DNA of 64,000 bases from Tepidanaerobacter sp. EBM-38 (GTDB taxonomy: Bacteria > Bacillota > Thermosediminibacteria > Thermosediminibacterales > Tepidanaerobacteraceae), in NCBI GenBank assembly GCA_001896545.1, contig MPOT01000041.1:1-64000 (forward strand). Reading direction: 5' to 3'. This document shows, piece by piece, positions 7,298 to 15,722 of the stretch (position 1 is the first letter of the stretch; every line of letters begins with the position of its first letter). A program made the position numbers and the translations under genes. The notes beneath the pieces were generated by a model, which did no database searches, was not told where the DNA came from, and saw only the letters and a list, made by a program, of their open reading frames with translations.

Positions 7298-9892
7298 ATG
7301 AAGAAAATGCTATTGATTGACGGAAACAGTTTACTTCACAGAGCTTTTCATGCACTACCGCCCCTGAGAACGTCCAAGGGTGTACATACTAATGCGGTAT
7401 ATGGTTTCCTCAATATGTTATTTAGAATTTTACAAGAGGAAAATCCGGATTATGTAACGGTAGCTTTTGATAAAAAAGGTCCAACATTCAGGCATGATGA
7501 ATATGCGGCTTACAAGGCTACAAGGCCTAAGACTCCCGATGAGTTAATAGGGCAGTTTGATATTTTGAAAGAAATACTAAAAGCACTGAACATTAATTTT
7601 ATTGAAGCAGATGGTTTCGAGGCAGATGATATATTGGGGACAATTTCAAAAAAAGGAGAGCAGGAAGGGATTTTTTCCATAATTGTAACTGGCGATAAGG
7701 ATGCTTTGCAATTAGTTTCTTCAAAGACTAATGTTCTACTTACAAAAAAAGGCATTTCCGAAATGGAAACCTATGACCTGGAAAAGGTAAAATCAAGGTA
7801 TGGCATATGTCCGGAAGCTGTAGCCGATATGAAGGGTTTGATGGGAGATAAATCCGACAATATACCTGGAGTGCCGGGAGTAGGTGAAAAAACTGCTACA
7901 AAGTTGATTCAGGAATTTAAAACATTAGATAATGTTTTAAAGAATACTGATAAGTTAAAAGGTAGGGTCAAAGAAAATTTAGAAAAATATGCCGAGCAAG
8001 CTGAAGCGAGTAAATACCTAGCTACAATTGTTAGAGATGTTCCTTTGGAATTCAACCCTGACGATATTGCTTACTGTGAGCCGGATTATGATAAATTGAT
8101 AAACTTATTTAGGGATCTGGAGTTTTACAGCTTAATTGACAGGGTCAAAATACCTGCAACTGCCATAGATACGAAAGAGTTTGATGATAATGTAACGCAA
8201 AATATTGAAAACAATAATGCACTACAGAAATTAGTGAAAAAAATTAACTCCACAAAAAATATTGCGGTTCTTGTTGATGCTGAAAAAAAAGACTTGGTAT
8301 CATATGCGATGGATGGTATATATATTTCAGTTGAAGACAAGTGTTATTCCATTAGTCATAAATTATTGAAAGAAAATAGCAGTATTTCATATTTGAAGCA
8401 AATTTTAGAGGATACTGCTATATATAAAATCACTCATGACGGTAAATTTACAAGAAATGTTTTGAGACAGTTAGGCATAGATTTCAGGTGCCAGTTTGAC
8501 ACTATGTTAGCTGCTTATCTTTTGGAATCATCAAAACCTCGTTATGATATACCGATACTTGTTATGGAATATTTAGGAAAGACACTTGCAGATACTTCCG
8601 GTTTTGATGAAAAAACCTCATATCTTTTTGAATTGAAGAAAATTATGGATGAGAAAATAAAGGATTATTTAATGGACAAACTCTTTTATGAGGTTGAAAT
8701 ACCATTTAGCGTTGTTTTAGCAGATATGGAACATGCAGGAATAAAGGTGGATTTTGCTAAGTTACAAGAACTATCTGAAAGATTTGGTAAAAAGCTTGCT
8801 GCTTTGACTGAAGAGATATATGATCTAGCTGGCACAGAATTTAATATAAATTCACCTAAACAGCTTGGTGAAATATTATTTGAAAAACTTTCATTGCCTG
8901 TTATCAAAAGAACTAAAACAGGCTACTCTACCGATGCTGAAGTTTTAGAAAAATTAAGACCGTCTCATCCTATAATAGAAAAGATTTTAGAATACCGCTT
9001 TTTAATGAAAATGAAATCGACTTATGCTGATGGGCTTTCTGCTTTGGTGGATAAAAAGACAGGCAGGATTTATACAAGCTTTAATCAAACAGTGACATCT
9101 ACAGGGCGTATAAGCAGCACAGAACCAAATCTTCAAAACATACCTGTAAAAACTGAAGAAGGCAAGCACATTCGCGGGGTCTTTACCGCTGATGGGCCCG
9201 GTCATATACTTTTATCCGGAGATTACTCCCAGATTGAGCTTAGAGTTTTGGCACATATGTCACAAGACCCCGGTTTGATTGAGGCTTTTGTTAGCGGTGA
9301 GGACATCCATAGGCGTACAGCCAGTGAGGTTTTTGGCGTGGCACCAGAAGAAGTAACTCCATCGCTAAGAGATAAGGCCAAGGCAGTAAACTTTGGAATA
9401 ATTTATGGAATAAGTGATTATGGTCTAGCTCAAAACTTAGGAATATCAAATCAGGAAGCAAAGGAATATATAGATGCGTATTTTGCAAGATATCCAGGAG
9501 TAAGAGATTATATAAGGGAAACCATAAAGTCGGCCAAGACCTTGGGATATGTTACCACACTGCTTAACCGCCGCCGTTATATTCCTGACATCAATAGTCG
9601 AAATTACCACCTGCGATCCTTTGCAGAACGGACGGCTGTAAACACACCTATTCAAGGCAGTGCTGCCGATATAATCAAAATAGCCATGGTCAAAGTATAT
9701 GATAATTTAAGGCAGAACAATTTAAAGGCTAAGATTCTGTTACAGGTACATGATGAACTTATTTTAGATGTACCTGAAGAAGAGCTTATTATTGTTAAAG
9801 GAATACTAAAACAGCATATGGAAAATGCTATTCCTTTAAGTGTACCACTGGTAGTGGATTTTAAACAAGGCTTTACTTGGGAAGAATTGTAG
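7298..9892 (+). CDS. polA: DNA polymerase I
   Basis: 864 residues. Order: an N-terminal 5'-3' exonuclease (LLIDGNSLLHRAF, TGDKDALQLV, MGDKSDNIPGVPGVGEKTA), a central 3'-5' exonuclease-like domain (about 310-480), and the polymerase domain with motif A SGDYSQIELR near residue 640, motif B KAKAVNFGIIYGI near 692 and motif C VHDELILD near 818. It fills gaps in repair and removes Okazaki primers. In the proofreading domain the Exo II Asp aligns with Thr (KITHDGKFTRN) and the Exo III Asp with Leu, so proofreading is probably lost. The ATG at 7298 is preferred over TTG 7289 because AGGAG ends 9 nt before it. Confidence 0.96.
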   Translation: MKKMLLIDGNSLLHRAFHALPPLRTSKGVHTNAVYGFLNMLFRILQEENPDYVTVAFDKKGPTFRHDEYAAYKATRPKTPDELIGQFDILKEILKALNINFIEADGFEADDILGTISKKGEQEGIFSIIVTGDKDALQLVSSKTNVLLTKKGISEMETYDLEKVKSRYGICPEAVADMKGLMGDKSDNIPGVPGVGEKTATKLIQEFKTLDNVLKNTDKLKGRVKENLEKYAEQAEASKYLATIVRDVPLEFNPDDIAYCEPDYDKLINLFRDLEFYSLIDRVKIPATAIDTKEFDDNVTQNIENNNALQKLVKKINSTKNIAVLVDAEKKDLVSYAMDGIYISVEDKCYSISHKLLKENSSISYLKQILEDTAIYKITHDGKFTRNVLRQLGIDFRCQFDTMLAAYLLESSKPRYDIPILVMEYLGKTLADTSGFDEKTSYLFELKKIMDEKIKDYLMDKLFYEVEIPFSVVLADMEHAGIKVDFAKLQELSERFGKKLAALTEEIYDLAGTEFNINSPKQLGEILFEKLSLPVIKRTKTGYSTDAEVLEKLRPSHPIIEKILEYRFLMKMKSTYADGLSALVDKKTGRIYTSFNQTVTSTGRISSTEPNLQNIPVKTEEGKHIRGVFTADGPGHILLSGDYSQIELRVLAHMSQDPGLIEAFVSGEDIHRRTASEVFGVAPEEVTPSLRDKAKAVNFGIIYGISDYGLAQNLGISNQEAKEYIDAYFARYPGVRDYIRETIKSAKTLGYVTTLLNRRRYIPDINSRNYHLRSFAERTAVNTPIQGSAADIIKIAMVKVYDNLRQNNLKAKILLQVHDELILDVPEEELIIVKGILKQHMENAIPLSVPLVVDFKQGFTWEEL

Positions 9893-9900
9893 AAGGGGGG

Positions 9901-10503
9901 ATGGCTTTGACCGTAGTAGGCCTGACCGGTGGAATAGCCAGTGGAAAAAGTACAGTATCGTCATTGCTTAAGGATAAAGGTGCTGCTATAATAGATGCAG
10001 ACGAAATAGCAAAAGAAACAATGTCAAAGGGTAAGCCTGTATGGGTTAGTGTTATAAATCATTTTGGAGAACAGATATTAAATGATGATAAAAGCGATAT
10101 AGACAGAAAAAAACTTGCCGATATTGTATTTTCAGATAGAGTCCAACTAGAGGCCCTGAACAGTCTTACACATCCGGAAATTTTAAAAGAAATTAAAAAA
10201 CAACTGGAAAACTATAAAAAAGCTGGAAGAAAAGTAATAGTTATTGATGCGGCGCTGCTTTTGGAGTCGGGTTTAGATACCCTTGTAGATGAAGTATGGT
10301 TGGTAGTTGTTGATGAAAAAACCCAACTAGAAAGATTAGTTATGCGAGAAAAGGATATGGATTTTGCTCAAGCTTTAAACAGGATAAAGTCTCAGATGCC
10401 ATTAAAAGAAAAATTAAAATATGCAAATAGGGTTATAGACAATAATTCTAGTATAGAAGAAACGAGGGAACAGATAGATGAAATCTGGAGGGAAATTTCA
10501 TAG
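9901..10503 (+). CDS. coaE: Dephospho-CoA kinase
   Basis: 200 residues. It phosphorylates the 3' hydroxyl of dephospho-CoA, the last step of coenzyme A synthesis. P-loop GLTGGIASGKST is at the N-terminus; the family stretches DADEIAKE and VIDAALLLESG follow. It starts 8 nt after polA ends, and polA-coaE adjacency is common in Firmicutes. The purine-rich AGAAGGGGGG abuts the ATG at 9901. The TTG at 9907 has better spacing and may be the true start, costing only two residues. Confidence 0.95.
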   Translation: MALTVVGLTGGIASGKSTVSSLLKDKGAAIIDADEIAKETMSKGKPVWVSVINHFGEQILNDDKSDIDRKKLADIVFSDRVQLEALNSLTHPEILKEIKKQLENYKKAGRKVIVIDAALLLESGLDTLVDEVWLVVVDEKTQLERLVMREKDMDFAQALNRIKSQMPLKEKLKYANRVIDNNSSIEETREQIDEIWREIS

Positions 10504-10505
10504 TT

Positions 10506-11051
10506 GTGTCTAAAAAATCTGCAATAATATTGATAATAATTATTGGCGCTTTTGCCTTATACAACAATATATCTTGGTTCATGAAATACATTTACCCACT
10601 TAAATATGAAGAATCCGTCATTCGTTATGCGACAGAATATAATGTGGATCCGTATCTTGTGGCATCGGTAATAAAAGTAGAAAGCAATTTTTCGCCTAAA
10701 GCCGTATCAACACAGGGCGCCATAGGTCTTATGCAGTTAATGCCCGAAACTGCTCTTTGGGCTGCAGAAAAAATAGGAATACAAAACATCGATATATCAG
10801 ATATTAACAACCCGGATCTTAATATAAGAATTGGAACATGGTATCTTGCCTCGCTGCTTAATGAATTTGATGATAATATTATTTTAGCTCTGGCTGCATA
10901 TAACGGTGGCCGAGGTAATGTAGCCGAATGGCAAGCGCAAGGTAGTTTTGAAGAAAAAACAATAGACGAAATTCCATTTTCAGAAACCAGAAATTTTGTT
11001 GCAAAGGTAATAAAGTCCTATAAGTGGTACAAGCGACTTTATAAGCTGTGA
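10506..11051 (+). CDS. Lytic murein transglycosylase (SLT domain), membrane-anchored
   Basis: 181 residues. An N-terminal hydrophobic helix (IILIIIIGAFAL) anchors or exports it. A goose-type lysozyme SLT domain follows, with catalytic Glu in VIKVESNFSPKAVS, then GAIGLMQLMPETA and the Tyr-containing LALAAYNGGRGNV. It cleaves peptidoglycan glycan strands outside the membrane with formation of anhydro-muramic ends. It starts 3 nt after coaE. The GTG start is the only sensible one, although the best ribosome site (GGAGGG) is about 14 nt away, so coupling to coaE is likely. Confidence 0.93.
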   Translation: MSKKSAIILIIIIGAFALYNNISWFMKYIYPLKYEESVIRYATEYNVDPYLVASVIKVESNFSPKAVSTQGAIGLMQLMPETALWAAEKIGIQNIDISDINNPDLNIRIGTWYLASLLNEFDDNIILALAAYNGGRGNVAEWQAQGSFEEKTIDEIPFSETRNFVAKVIKSYKWYKRLYKL

Positions 11052-11064
11052 GGTGAACATTTTT

Positions 11065-11511
11065 ATGGATCAAGGAGTATTAATAATTTTAGTAATACTT
11101 ATTTTAGGGGTACTTTCAAAAAACAATTCGCTTGCTTTAGCTGCTACTGTAATTCTTGGCTTAAAACTTATTAATTTAAAGCAAGTATTAATTTTTATTG
11201 ACAAAAATGCATTGAAATGGGGTATAATCATTTTAACCATGGGAATTATTGCTCCTTTTGCAACAGGTGAAATCACTGTAAAAGATGTGAATGGAGCTTT
11301 AAAAAGCCCTTCAGCTCTTGCAGCACTATTAGCAGGAGCTCTTACGGTAATTCTTTCTGGTAAAGGGACCAATTTAATAGCGGAAAGTCCTCAGGTGGTT
11401 GTGGGTATTATACTTGGTTCTCTCATAGGTATAGCATTTTTCAAAGGTGTTCCCGTTGGCCCGCTTACAGCTGCGGGCATAGTTGCAGTAATTATGAAAT
11501 ACATAAAATAA
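11065..11511 (+). CDS. UPF0756 (DUF441) membrane protein, YtwI-like
   Basis: 148 residues with four or five hydrophobic segments. It resembles Bacillus YtwI throughout: early LSKNNSLALAATVILGLKL, central PFATGEI and late FFKGVPVGPLTAAGIVAV. Function of the family is unknown. The ATG at 11065 has GAGGTGA 8-9 nt upstream; the GTG at 11053 lies inside that ribosome site and is rejected. It sits between a transglycosylase and the nicotinate salvage gene in one closely spaced run. Confidence 0.9.
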   Translation: MDQGVLIILVILILGVLSKNNSLALAATVILGLKLINLKQVLIFIDKNALKWGIIILTMGIIAPFATGEITVKDVNGALKSPSALAALLAGALTVILSGKGTNLIAESPQVVVGIILGSLIGIAFFKGVPVGPLTAAGIVAVIMKYIK

Positions 11512-11530
11512 TAAGAGAGAGGTTTGCTTT

Positions 11531-12565
11531 ATGGAAGAAATCAAATCATTAAATGATGTCAAAAACATTAAAATTGATTCAAAAAGGCGATTGTTCTCAG
11601 CCAATCACGACGAGATACTTGCCGGAATGACAACAGATATATATTTTATTAAAACCATGGAAATTTTGCGGCATATGAATATTTCAACAAAAGAAGTGGT
11701 GGCTGAAGTGTTCCCCAGAAAATCTGGCGTTATGTGCGGCGTTGAAGAGGTTGTAAGCCTTTTACGAGATAAAAACATTGAAATATATGCCCTTCCGGAA
11801 GGCGAGACCTTTGAGCCAAAAGATACGGTTATGAGAATAAAAGGTTCTTATGAAGAGTTTGGTATATATGAAACAGTTCTTCTTGGGATGATGGCGCATC
11901 CTAGTGCGTGGGCGACAGCAGCACGCAGTTGTCGAGAAGCTGCAGGAGAGAAGACTTGTATATGCTTTGGGGCAAGGCATGTCCATCCGGCTGTTGCACC
12001 GGTTATGGAAAGAGCGGCAGTAGTAGGTGGTGCCGATAATGCCAGCTGTATTTTAGCGGCAAAGCTTCTAGGCAGAGAACCCTCCGGGACTATTCCACAT
12101 GCGGCTATAATAATGGCAGGAGATACTGTTAAAGTAGCAAAGGCGTATGATGAAATTATGCCGCCCGATTCTCCGAGAATAATTCTTGTAGATACCTTTA
12201 AAGATGAAGCTGAGGAAGCATTAAATATAGCTACAGCTTTAGGAAAGGACTTGGAAGGTGTGAGGCTGGATACTCCAAGTGAGCGTGGGGGTGTTACACC
12301 GGAGCTTGTATATGAAATCAGAAAGCGATTAGATCAAAAAGGCTATGACTATGTAAAAATATTTGTATCAGGAGGTCTTAGCCCTGAAAGAATAAAGATT
12401 CTTATTGAAGCTGGAGCAGATGCTTTTGGTGTGGGTAGCTATATATCCGGAGCCACACCTATAGATATGACACTAGATCTAAAAATGGTAGATGGAACAC
12501 CTGTTGCCAAACGAGGTCGAATTCCCGGATTAAAGGATAATCCTAAACTTAAAAGAATGAAGTGA
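11531..12565 (+). CDS. Nicotinate phosphoribosyltransferase
   Basis: 344 residues. It joins nicotinate to phosphoribosyl pyrophosphate in NAD salvage. Visible family features are the substrate loop FGARHVHPAVAPVMERAA, the GGADNASCILAA stretch, and the barrel-end motifs VRLDTPSER and FVSGGLSPERI with GVGSYISGA near the C-terminus. It is the shorter archaeal/clostridial form rather than the roughly 480-residue PncB. A nicotinamidase-like hydrolase lies 2.3 kb downstream, which would supply nicotinate. ATG start with AGAGAGG upstream. Confidence 0.9.
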   Translation: MEEIKSLNDVKNIKIDSKRRLFSANHDEILAGMTTDIYFIKTMEILRHMNISTKEVVAEVFPRKSGVMCGVEEVVSLLRDKNIEIYALPEGETFEPKDTVMRIKGSYEEFGIYETVLLGMMAHPSAWATAARSCREAAGEKTCICFGARHVHPAVAPVMERAAVVGGADNASCILAAKLLGREPSGTIPHAAIIMAGDTVKVAKAYDEIMPPDSPRIILVDTFKDEAEEALNIATALGKDLEGVRLDTPSERGGVTPELVYEIRKRLDQKGYDYVKIFVSGGLSPERIKILIEAGADAFGVGSYISGATPIDMTLDLKMVDGTPVAKRGRIPGLKDNPKLKRMK

Positions 12566-12737
12566 TCTAATATAATAAGCATGGAAACCGAAGCATTATT
12601 TCAAGCTTTGAACATTCCTAGCTTAAGCATGAATAAGATTTTTGATGGTAGGAGCTGCAAAATTCAAGCTAATTGTACTTAAAAAACAGTTCCAACCTTA
12701 TTATCGATTTAGCGATGATTTTATTGGGGTGCCGTAA

Positions 12738-14366
12738 ATGAAAAGAAAATTGATAGCAATATTAATACTTATAACAGTATTTTTTAGTACAGCTTGTTCC
12801 GATACAAAGCATTTAAACCCCATTGAGCCAAAGGAACCTGAGAAACAAGAAACAGATGAATCTCCTCAAAGCGGCGGAACGGTTAGTCTTGCCACAACTT
12901 CGAATTTAAACCTAGATCCTTTAATGGCAAATGATGAGGAAACAAAGGCAATTCTAAGCATTATTTACGAAGGACTTGTGAGAATCGATGGTCAAGGCAT
13001 GCTGCAACCTGCTCTTGCTGAAAGTTGGCAAATTGATGAAGATGGCAAAACATATACTATTACTCTGAGAACTGATGTAAAATGGCATAATGGGGAAACA
13101 TTTTCAGCAGCAGATGTCAAAGCTACCTTCGATAGAATAAAAGAATTAAAAAAGTCTGTAAAAAAAGGCGAAAGGCCGGATTTTACTGAATTTGACAATG
13201 TCCAAAGCTACGAAGCGCTAGATAAAAATACTTTTATTATTTCTTTATATAAACCTGATGCTGATTTTTTATATGGCATGACTAGAGGCATTCTTTCAGC
13301 ATCATTTATTGAAACATTAAAAGCAAATAAAAGTACAGAAAAAACAGTTTCAGAGTATATCGGTACAGGGCCTTTTAAAGTAGTTAACAAGTCAAGCGAT
13401 TCAGTAAGCTTAATGCGAAATGATGACTATTTTAGTGAAAAACCATATATAGAAGAAATAAATATCAAAAATTTTCCGGATAATATTGCTATCAAAGAAG
13501 CCTTTAACAAGCGGGCAATTGATATGATTAATATTGAACCAGAGGACTGGAATGTATTTCATGAAATGGAAGATGTTTATCTGCTTCAATATCCTTCAAG
13601 ATATTTTGAATTTATTGCAGTAAACTTAACTAATCCTATATTAAGTGATGTTAAGGTGCGTCAAGCTATACTTATGGGAATTGATCGCAACAGAATTCTC
13701 CAGGATACGACTTTAGGGCGGGGTTTAGTGATTGACGGTCCAATTTTACCTTATTCATGGGCTTTTAATTCTAATATGCAACATATAATGTATAATAAGA
13801 GAACGGCAGCGCAAAAACTTAAAGAAGCAGGCTGGGAAGACGAAGATAATGATGGAATTTTAGAGAAAACCATTGGTAAAAAGAAATATAAACTTGCATT
13901 TGAATTACTGGTCAATACTTCAAACGGAGCTAGATATCAAACAGCATCCCATGTGGAAAAGGATTTAAAAGAGTTAGGTATTTCTGTTAAACTGACAAAT
14001 GTCACATGGGATGAATTGAAAAGCAAGGTTATGAGCAAAAAATATGATACTGCTATTATGGGGTGGAAACTTGCACCTAATCCAGATTTGCAGTTTATGT
14101 TTGCCAGCAGTGAAATAAAGAACGGATATAATTTTGTATCATATTCAAATCCCGAACTTGATGATATTTTAATTCGAGCTAAGACAAACTATGAGGGTAA
14201 AAAGGAACTTTTGTATGAGGTTCAAGAAATTATAAACCGTGATTTACCATATCTGTTTCTTTACAGTCCCAATGAAATTTTGGCTTTAAACAAAAGATTA
14301 AAAGGAGTCAAGCCTGACCCCATAAACCTGTTCAATAATATAAATGAGTGGTGGGTTGAACAATGA
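12738..14366 (+). CDS. ABC transporter substrate-binding lipoprotein, peptide/nickel family (SBP_bac_5)
   Basis: 542 residues. The signal peptide ends at a lipobox-like FSTAC with Cys at residue 20, followed by a Glu/Lys/Pro-rich linker. The family 5 binding-protein fold is shown by LAESWQIDEDGKTYTITLR and VKWHNGETFSAADVKATFDRI, then GTGPFKV and VRQAILMGIDRNRI. Relatives bind oligopeptides, nickel or opines. No permease or ATPase genes accompany it. Instead its stop codon overlaps the start of a tiny membrane protein gene. The ligand is not predictable here. Confidence 0.92.
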   Translation: MKRKLIAILILITVFFSTACSDTKHLNPIEPKEPEKQETDESPQSGGTVSLATTSNLNLDPLMANDEETKAILSIIYEGLVRIDGQGMLQPALAESWQIDEDGKTYTITLRTDVKWHNGETFSAADVKATFDRIKELKKSVKKGERPDFTEFDNVQSYEALDKNTFIISLYKPDADFLYGMTRGILSASFIETLKANKSTEKTVSEYIGTGPFKVVNKSSDSVSLMRNDDYFSEKPYIEEINIKNFPDNIAIKEAFNKRAIDMINIEPEDWNVFHEMEDVYLLQYPSRYFEFIAVNLTNPILSDVKVRQAILMGIDRNRILQDTTLGRGLVIDGPILPYSWAFNSNMQHIMYNKRTAAQKLKEAGWEDEDNDGILEKTIGKKKYKLAFELLVNTSNGARYQTASHVEKDLKELGISVKLTNVTWDELKSKVMSKKYDTAIMGWKLAPNPDLQFMFASSEIKNGYNFVSYSNPELDDILIRAKTNYEGKKELLYEVQEIINRDLPYLFLYSPNEILALNKRLKGVKPDPINLFNNINEWWVEQ

Positions 14367-14509
14367 ATTCATCTAAAAAACCCAATTTAGATGCAAAAGA
14401 TATCTTAGCAATGATAATAGCAGCATTTGAGTTACTACTGCCTCCAGTGCTTATTATATTTGGTGCCGTTATGGTGATATATTATATGCTCAAGCTTTTG
14501 ATAGCTTGA
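14363..14509 (+). CDS. 48-residue single-pass membrane microprotein
   Basis: The ATG overlaps the TGA of the preceding binding-protein gene (ATGA), a classic coupled start. The 48-residue product has a charged N-terminus (MNSSKKPNLDAKD) followed by one long hydrophobic stretch (FELLLPPVLIIFGAVMVIYY, about residues 22-41). I do not recognise a family. The position suggests it is co-translated with the binding lipoprotein and may anchor or modulate it, which is inference. It could be a chance frame, but the overlap and clean amphipathic/transmembrane design argue for a gene. Confidence 0.6.
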   Translation: MNSSKKPNLDAKDILAMIIAAFELLLPPVLIIFGAVMVIYYMLKLLIA

Positions 14510-14610
14510 AATTCCTGGCTATTTTGTTTTATCAGATAAGCGGTTTTTCTACTAATAGCTATAAGCTTTTTGAAATCATAGGCATAGCCAGTAGACTTCA
14601 AAGTACAACT

Positions 14611-14640
14611 AAAAAGCGAGCTATATAGCTCGCTTAAAAT
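14611..14640 (-). terminator. Rho-independent terminator of tRNA-Leu(GAG)
   Basis: A 22-nt perfect palindrome at 14614-14635 forms a hairpin. Read on the minus strand it is followed by TTTTT, 15 nt beyond the tRNA 3' end. It could also stop plus-strand transcripts from the binding-protein gene, where TTAAAATTT follows the stem. Confidence 0.85.
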
Positions 14641-14650
14641 TTACTCAGTA

Positions 14651-14735
14651 TGGTGCGGAGAGCGGGAATTGAACCCGCACGGGATAACCCATACGCCCCT
14701 CAAACGTACGCGTCTGCCAGTTCCGCCATCCCCGC
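14651..14735 (-). tRNA. tRNA-Leu (anticodon GAG)
   Basis: On the minus strand the acceptor arms GCGGGGA and TCTCCGC pair with one G-T wobble; discriminator A and CCA are encoded. The anticodon loop TTGAGGG gives GAG, reading CUC/CUU leucine codons. The class II variable arm and GGTTCAATTCC T arm are present. A plus-strand reading frame across it is a chance frame. Confidence 0.96.
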
Positions 14736-14857
14736 ATATGACAATAAACATTATACCTTCTTATCGTTTTTATGTCAATACATCCCAAGCGATTTTTTCA
14801 AATCTCATTGTTTCATTATTATTTGTTTAGGTTTAAAAAAGAAGGGAGAGTTTGAAA

Positions 14858-15373
14858 GTGAAAGCCTTACTTGTTATCGATATGTTGAAAGATTTTATTG
14901 ATGAAGGCGGTGCTTTGAGTGTGGGGCCGCAAGGTAAAGCCATTATAGGGTTTATAAAGGAAAAAATAAACAATTTCAGGGAGCATGACTATCCGGTTAT
15001 ATTTATTTGTGATAACCACGAAAAAAACGACAAGGAGTTTGAGATGTTTGCTCCTCACTGTATTGCCGGAACTTACGGTGCAAAAATAATCGAAGATTTA
15101 GATGTAAAAGATGATGATAAAATAATAGCAAAAAGACGTTACAGTGCCTTTTTTGGAACTGATTTGGATCTATATTTAAGGGAAAATAAAGTTGATGAGA
15201 TATTTCTGGCGGGTGTTTGTACAAATATTTGTGTGCTTTATACGGCTGCTGATGCTAGAAATTTGGCATATAAAGTGAATATTTACAAAGACGGGGTAGC
15301 TTCTTTTGATGAAGAGGCACATAATTTTGCATTAAAAGAGGCCAAAAACACATTAGGCTGCTTGATTATTTAA
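14858..15373 (+). CDS. Isochorismatase-fold cysteine hydrolase (nicotinamidase-like)
   Basis: 171 residues. The catalytic triad of the family is visible: Asp in LLVIDMLKDF at the N-terminus, Lys in IIAKRRYSAFFGTDL, and Cys in LAGVCTNICV with the preceding cis-peptide Gly-Val. Relatives hydrolyse nicotinamide to nicotinate. The nicotinate phosphoribosyltransferase nearby fits that role, but isochorismate or other amides cannot be excluded. GTG 14858 is chosen over TTG 14852 because GAAGGGAG lies 9 nt upstream. The 3' end overlaps the convergent DUF896 gene by 4 nt. Confidence 0.88.
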   Translation: MKALLVIDMLKDFIDEGGALSVGPQGKAIIGFIKEKINNFREHDYPVIFICDNHEKNDKEFEMFAPHCIAGTYGAKIIEDLDVKDDDKIIAKRRYSAFFGTDLDLYLRENKVDEIFLAGVCTNICVLYTAADARNLAYKVNIYKDGVASFDEEAHNFALKEAKNTLGCLII

Positions 15374-15624
15374 TGGTTTTCGCAGTTGCATCCCTTGTTA
15401 TGGTCAGAATGACCGCAGTCTTTATCCTTATGTTGATGATTACAGTAGTTTGAAGGGTCTACAATTTTTATGCTGTCTAACTGTGATTTTAAATTTGCCT
15501 TCATAGAATCGATATAAAGCCGGCGTAGGTATGCCTGCTCTTTTTTTTCTTCTTCGGAAAGGCCGTCATTTTTTTGCTTTTTATAAAGTTCGTTGATGCG
15601 AGCGATTTGTTCCTTTGATACCAT
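15370..15624 (-). CDS. DUF896 (YnzC-like) protein with a Cys/His-rich C-terminal tail
   Basis: 84 residues. The first 58 match DUF896: helix-hairpin pattern IARINELYKKQK, LSEEEKKEQAYLRRLYID and the LDSIKIVDP end. Beyond that, where Bacillus YnzC has a plain basic tail, this protein has about 24 residues with 5 Cys and 6 His (pattern CNHQHKDKDCGHSDH then CNCENH), which looks like a metal-binding segment. ATG start with AAAAGGAT upstream on the minus strand. DUF896 members are linked to SOS or sporulation operons in bacilli; no such partners are adjacent here. Confidence 0.88.
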   Translation of the reverse strand: MVSKEQIARINELYKKQKNDGLSEEEKKEQAYLRRLYIDSMKANLKSQLDSIKIVDPSNYCNHQHKDKDCGHSDHNKGCNCENH

Positions 15625-15648
15625 AAAAAATCATCCTTTTCAAGTTTT

Positions 15649-15678
15649 TTGAAGTGAACTTTCATTATAATGTATAAT
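15649..15678 (+). promoter_or_regulatory. Putative sigma-A promoter of queG
   Basis: TTGAAG at 15649-15654, an 18-nt spacer, and TATAAT at 15673-15678 preceded by TG. It lies between the divergent DUF896 and queG genes, with the predicted start site about 35 nt before the queG ATG. Confidence 0.6.
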
Positions 15679-15722
15679 ATAATTATAAAGATTTTCATAA
15701 AAAATTCAAATCGGAGAGAAAC

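Noticed and set aside
14650-14901. 83-codon plus-strand reading frame
   Set aside because: It runs across tRNA-Leu(GAG) on the opposite strand and into the hydrolase ribosome site; its start resembles the common false protein read from tRNA genes.
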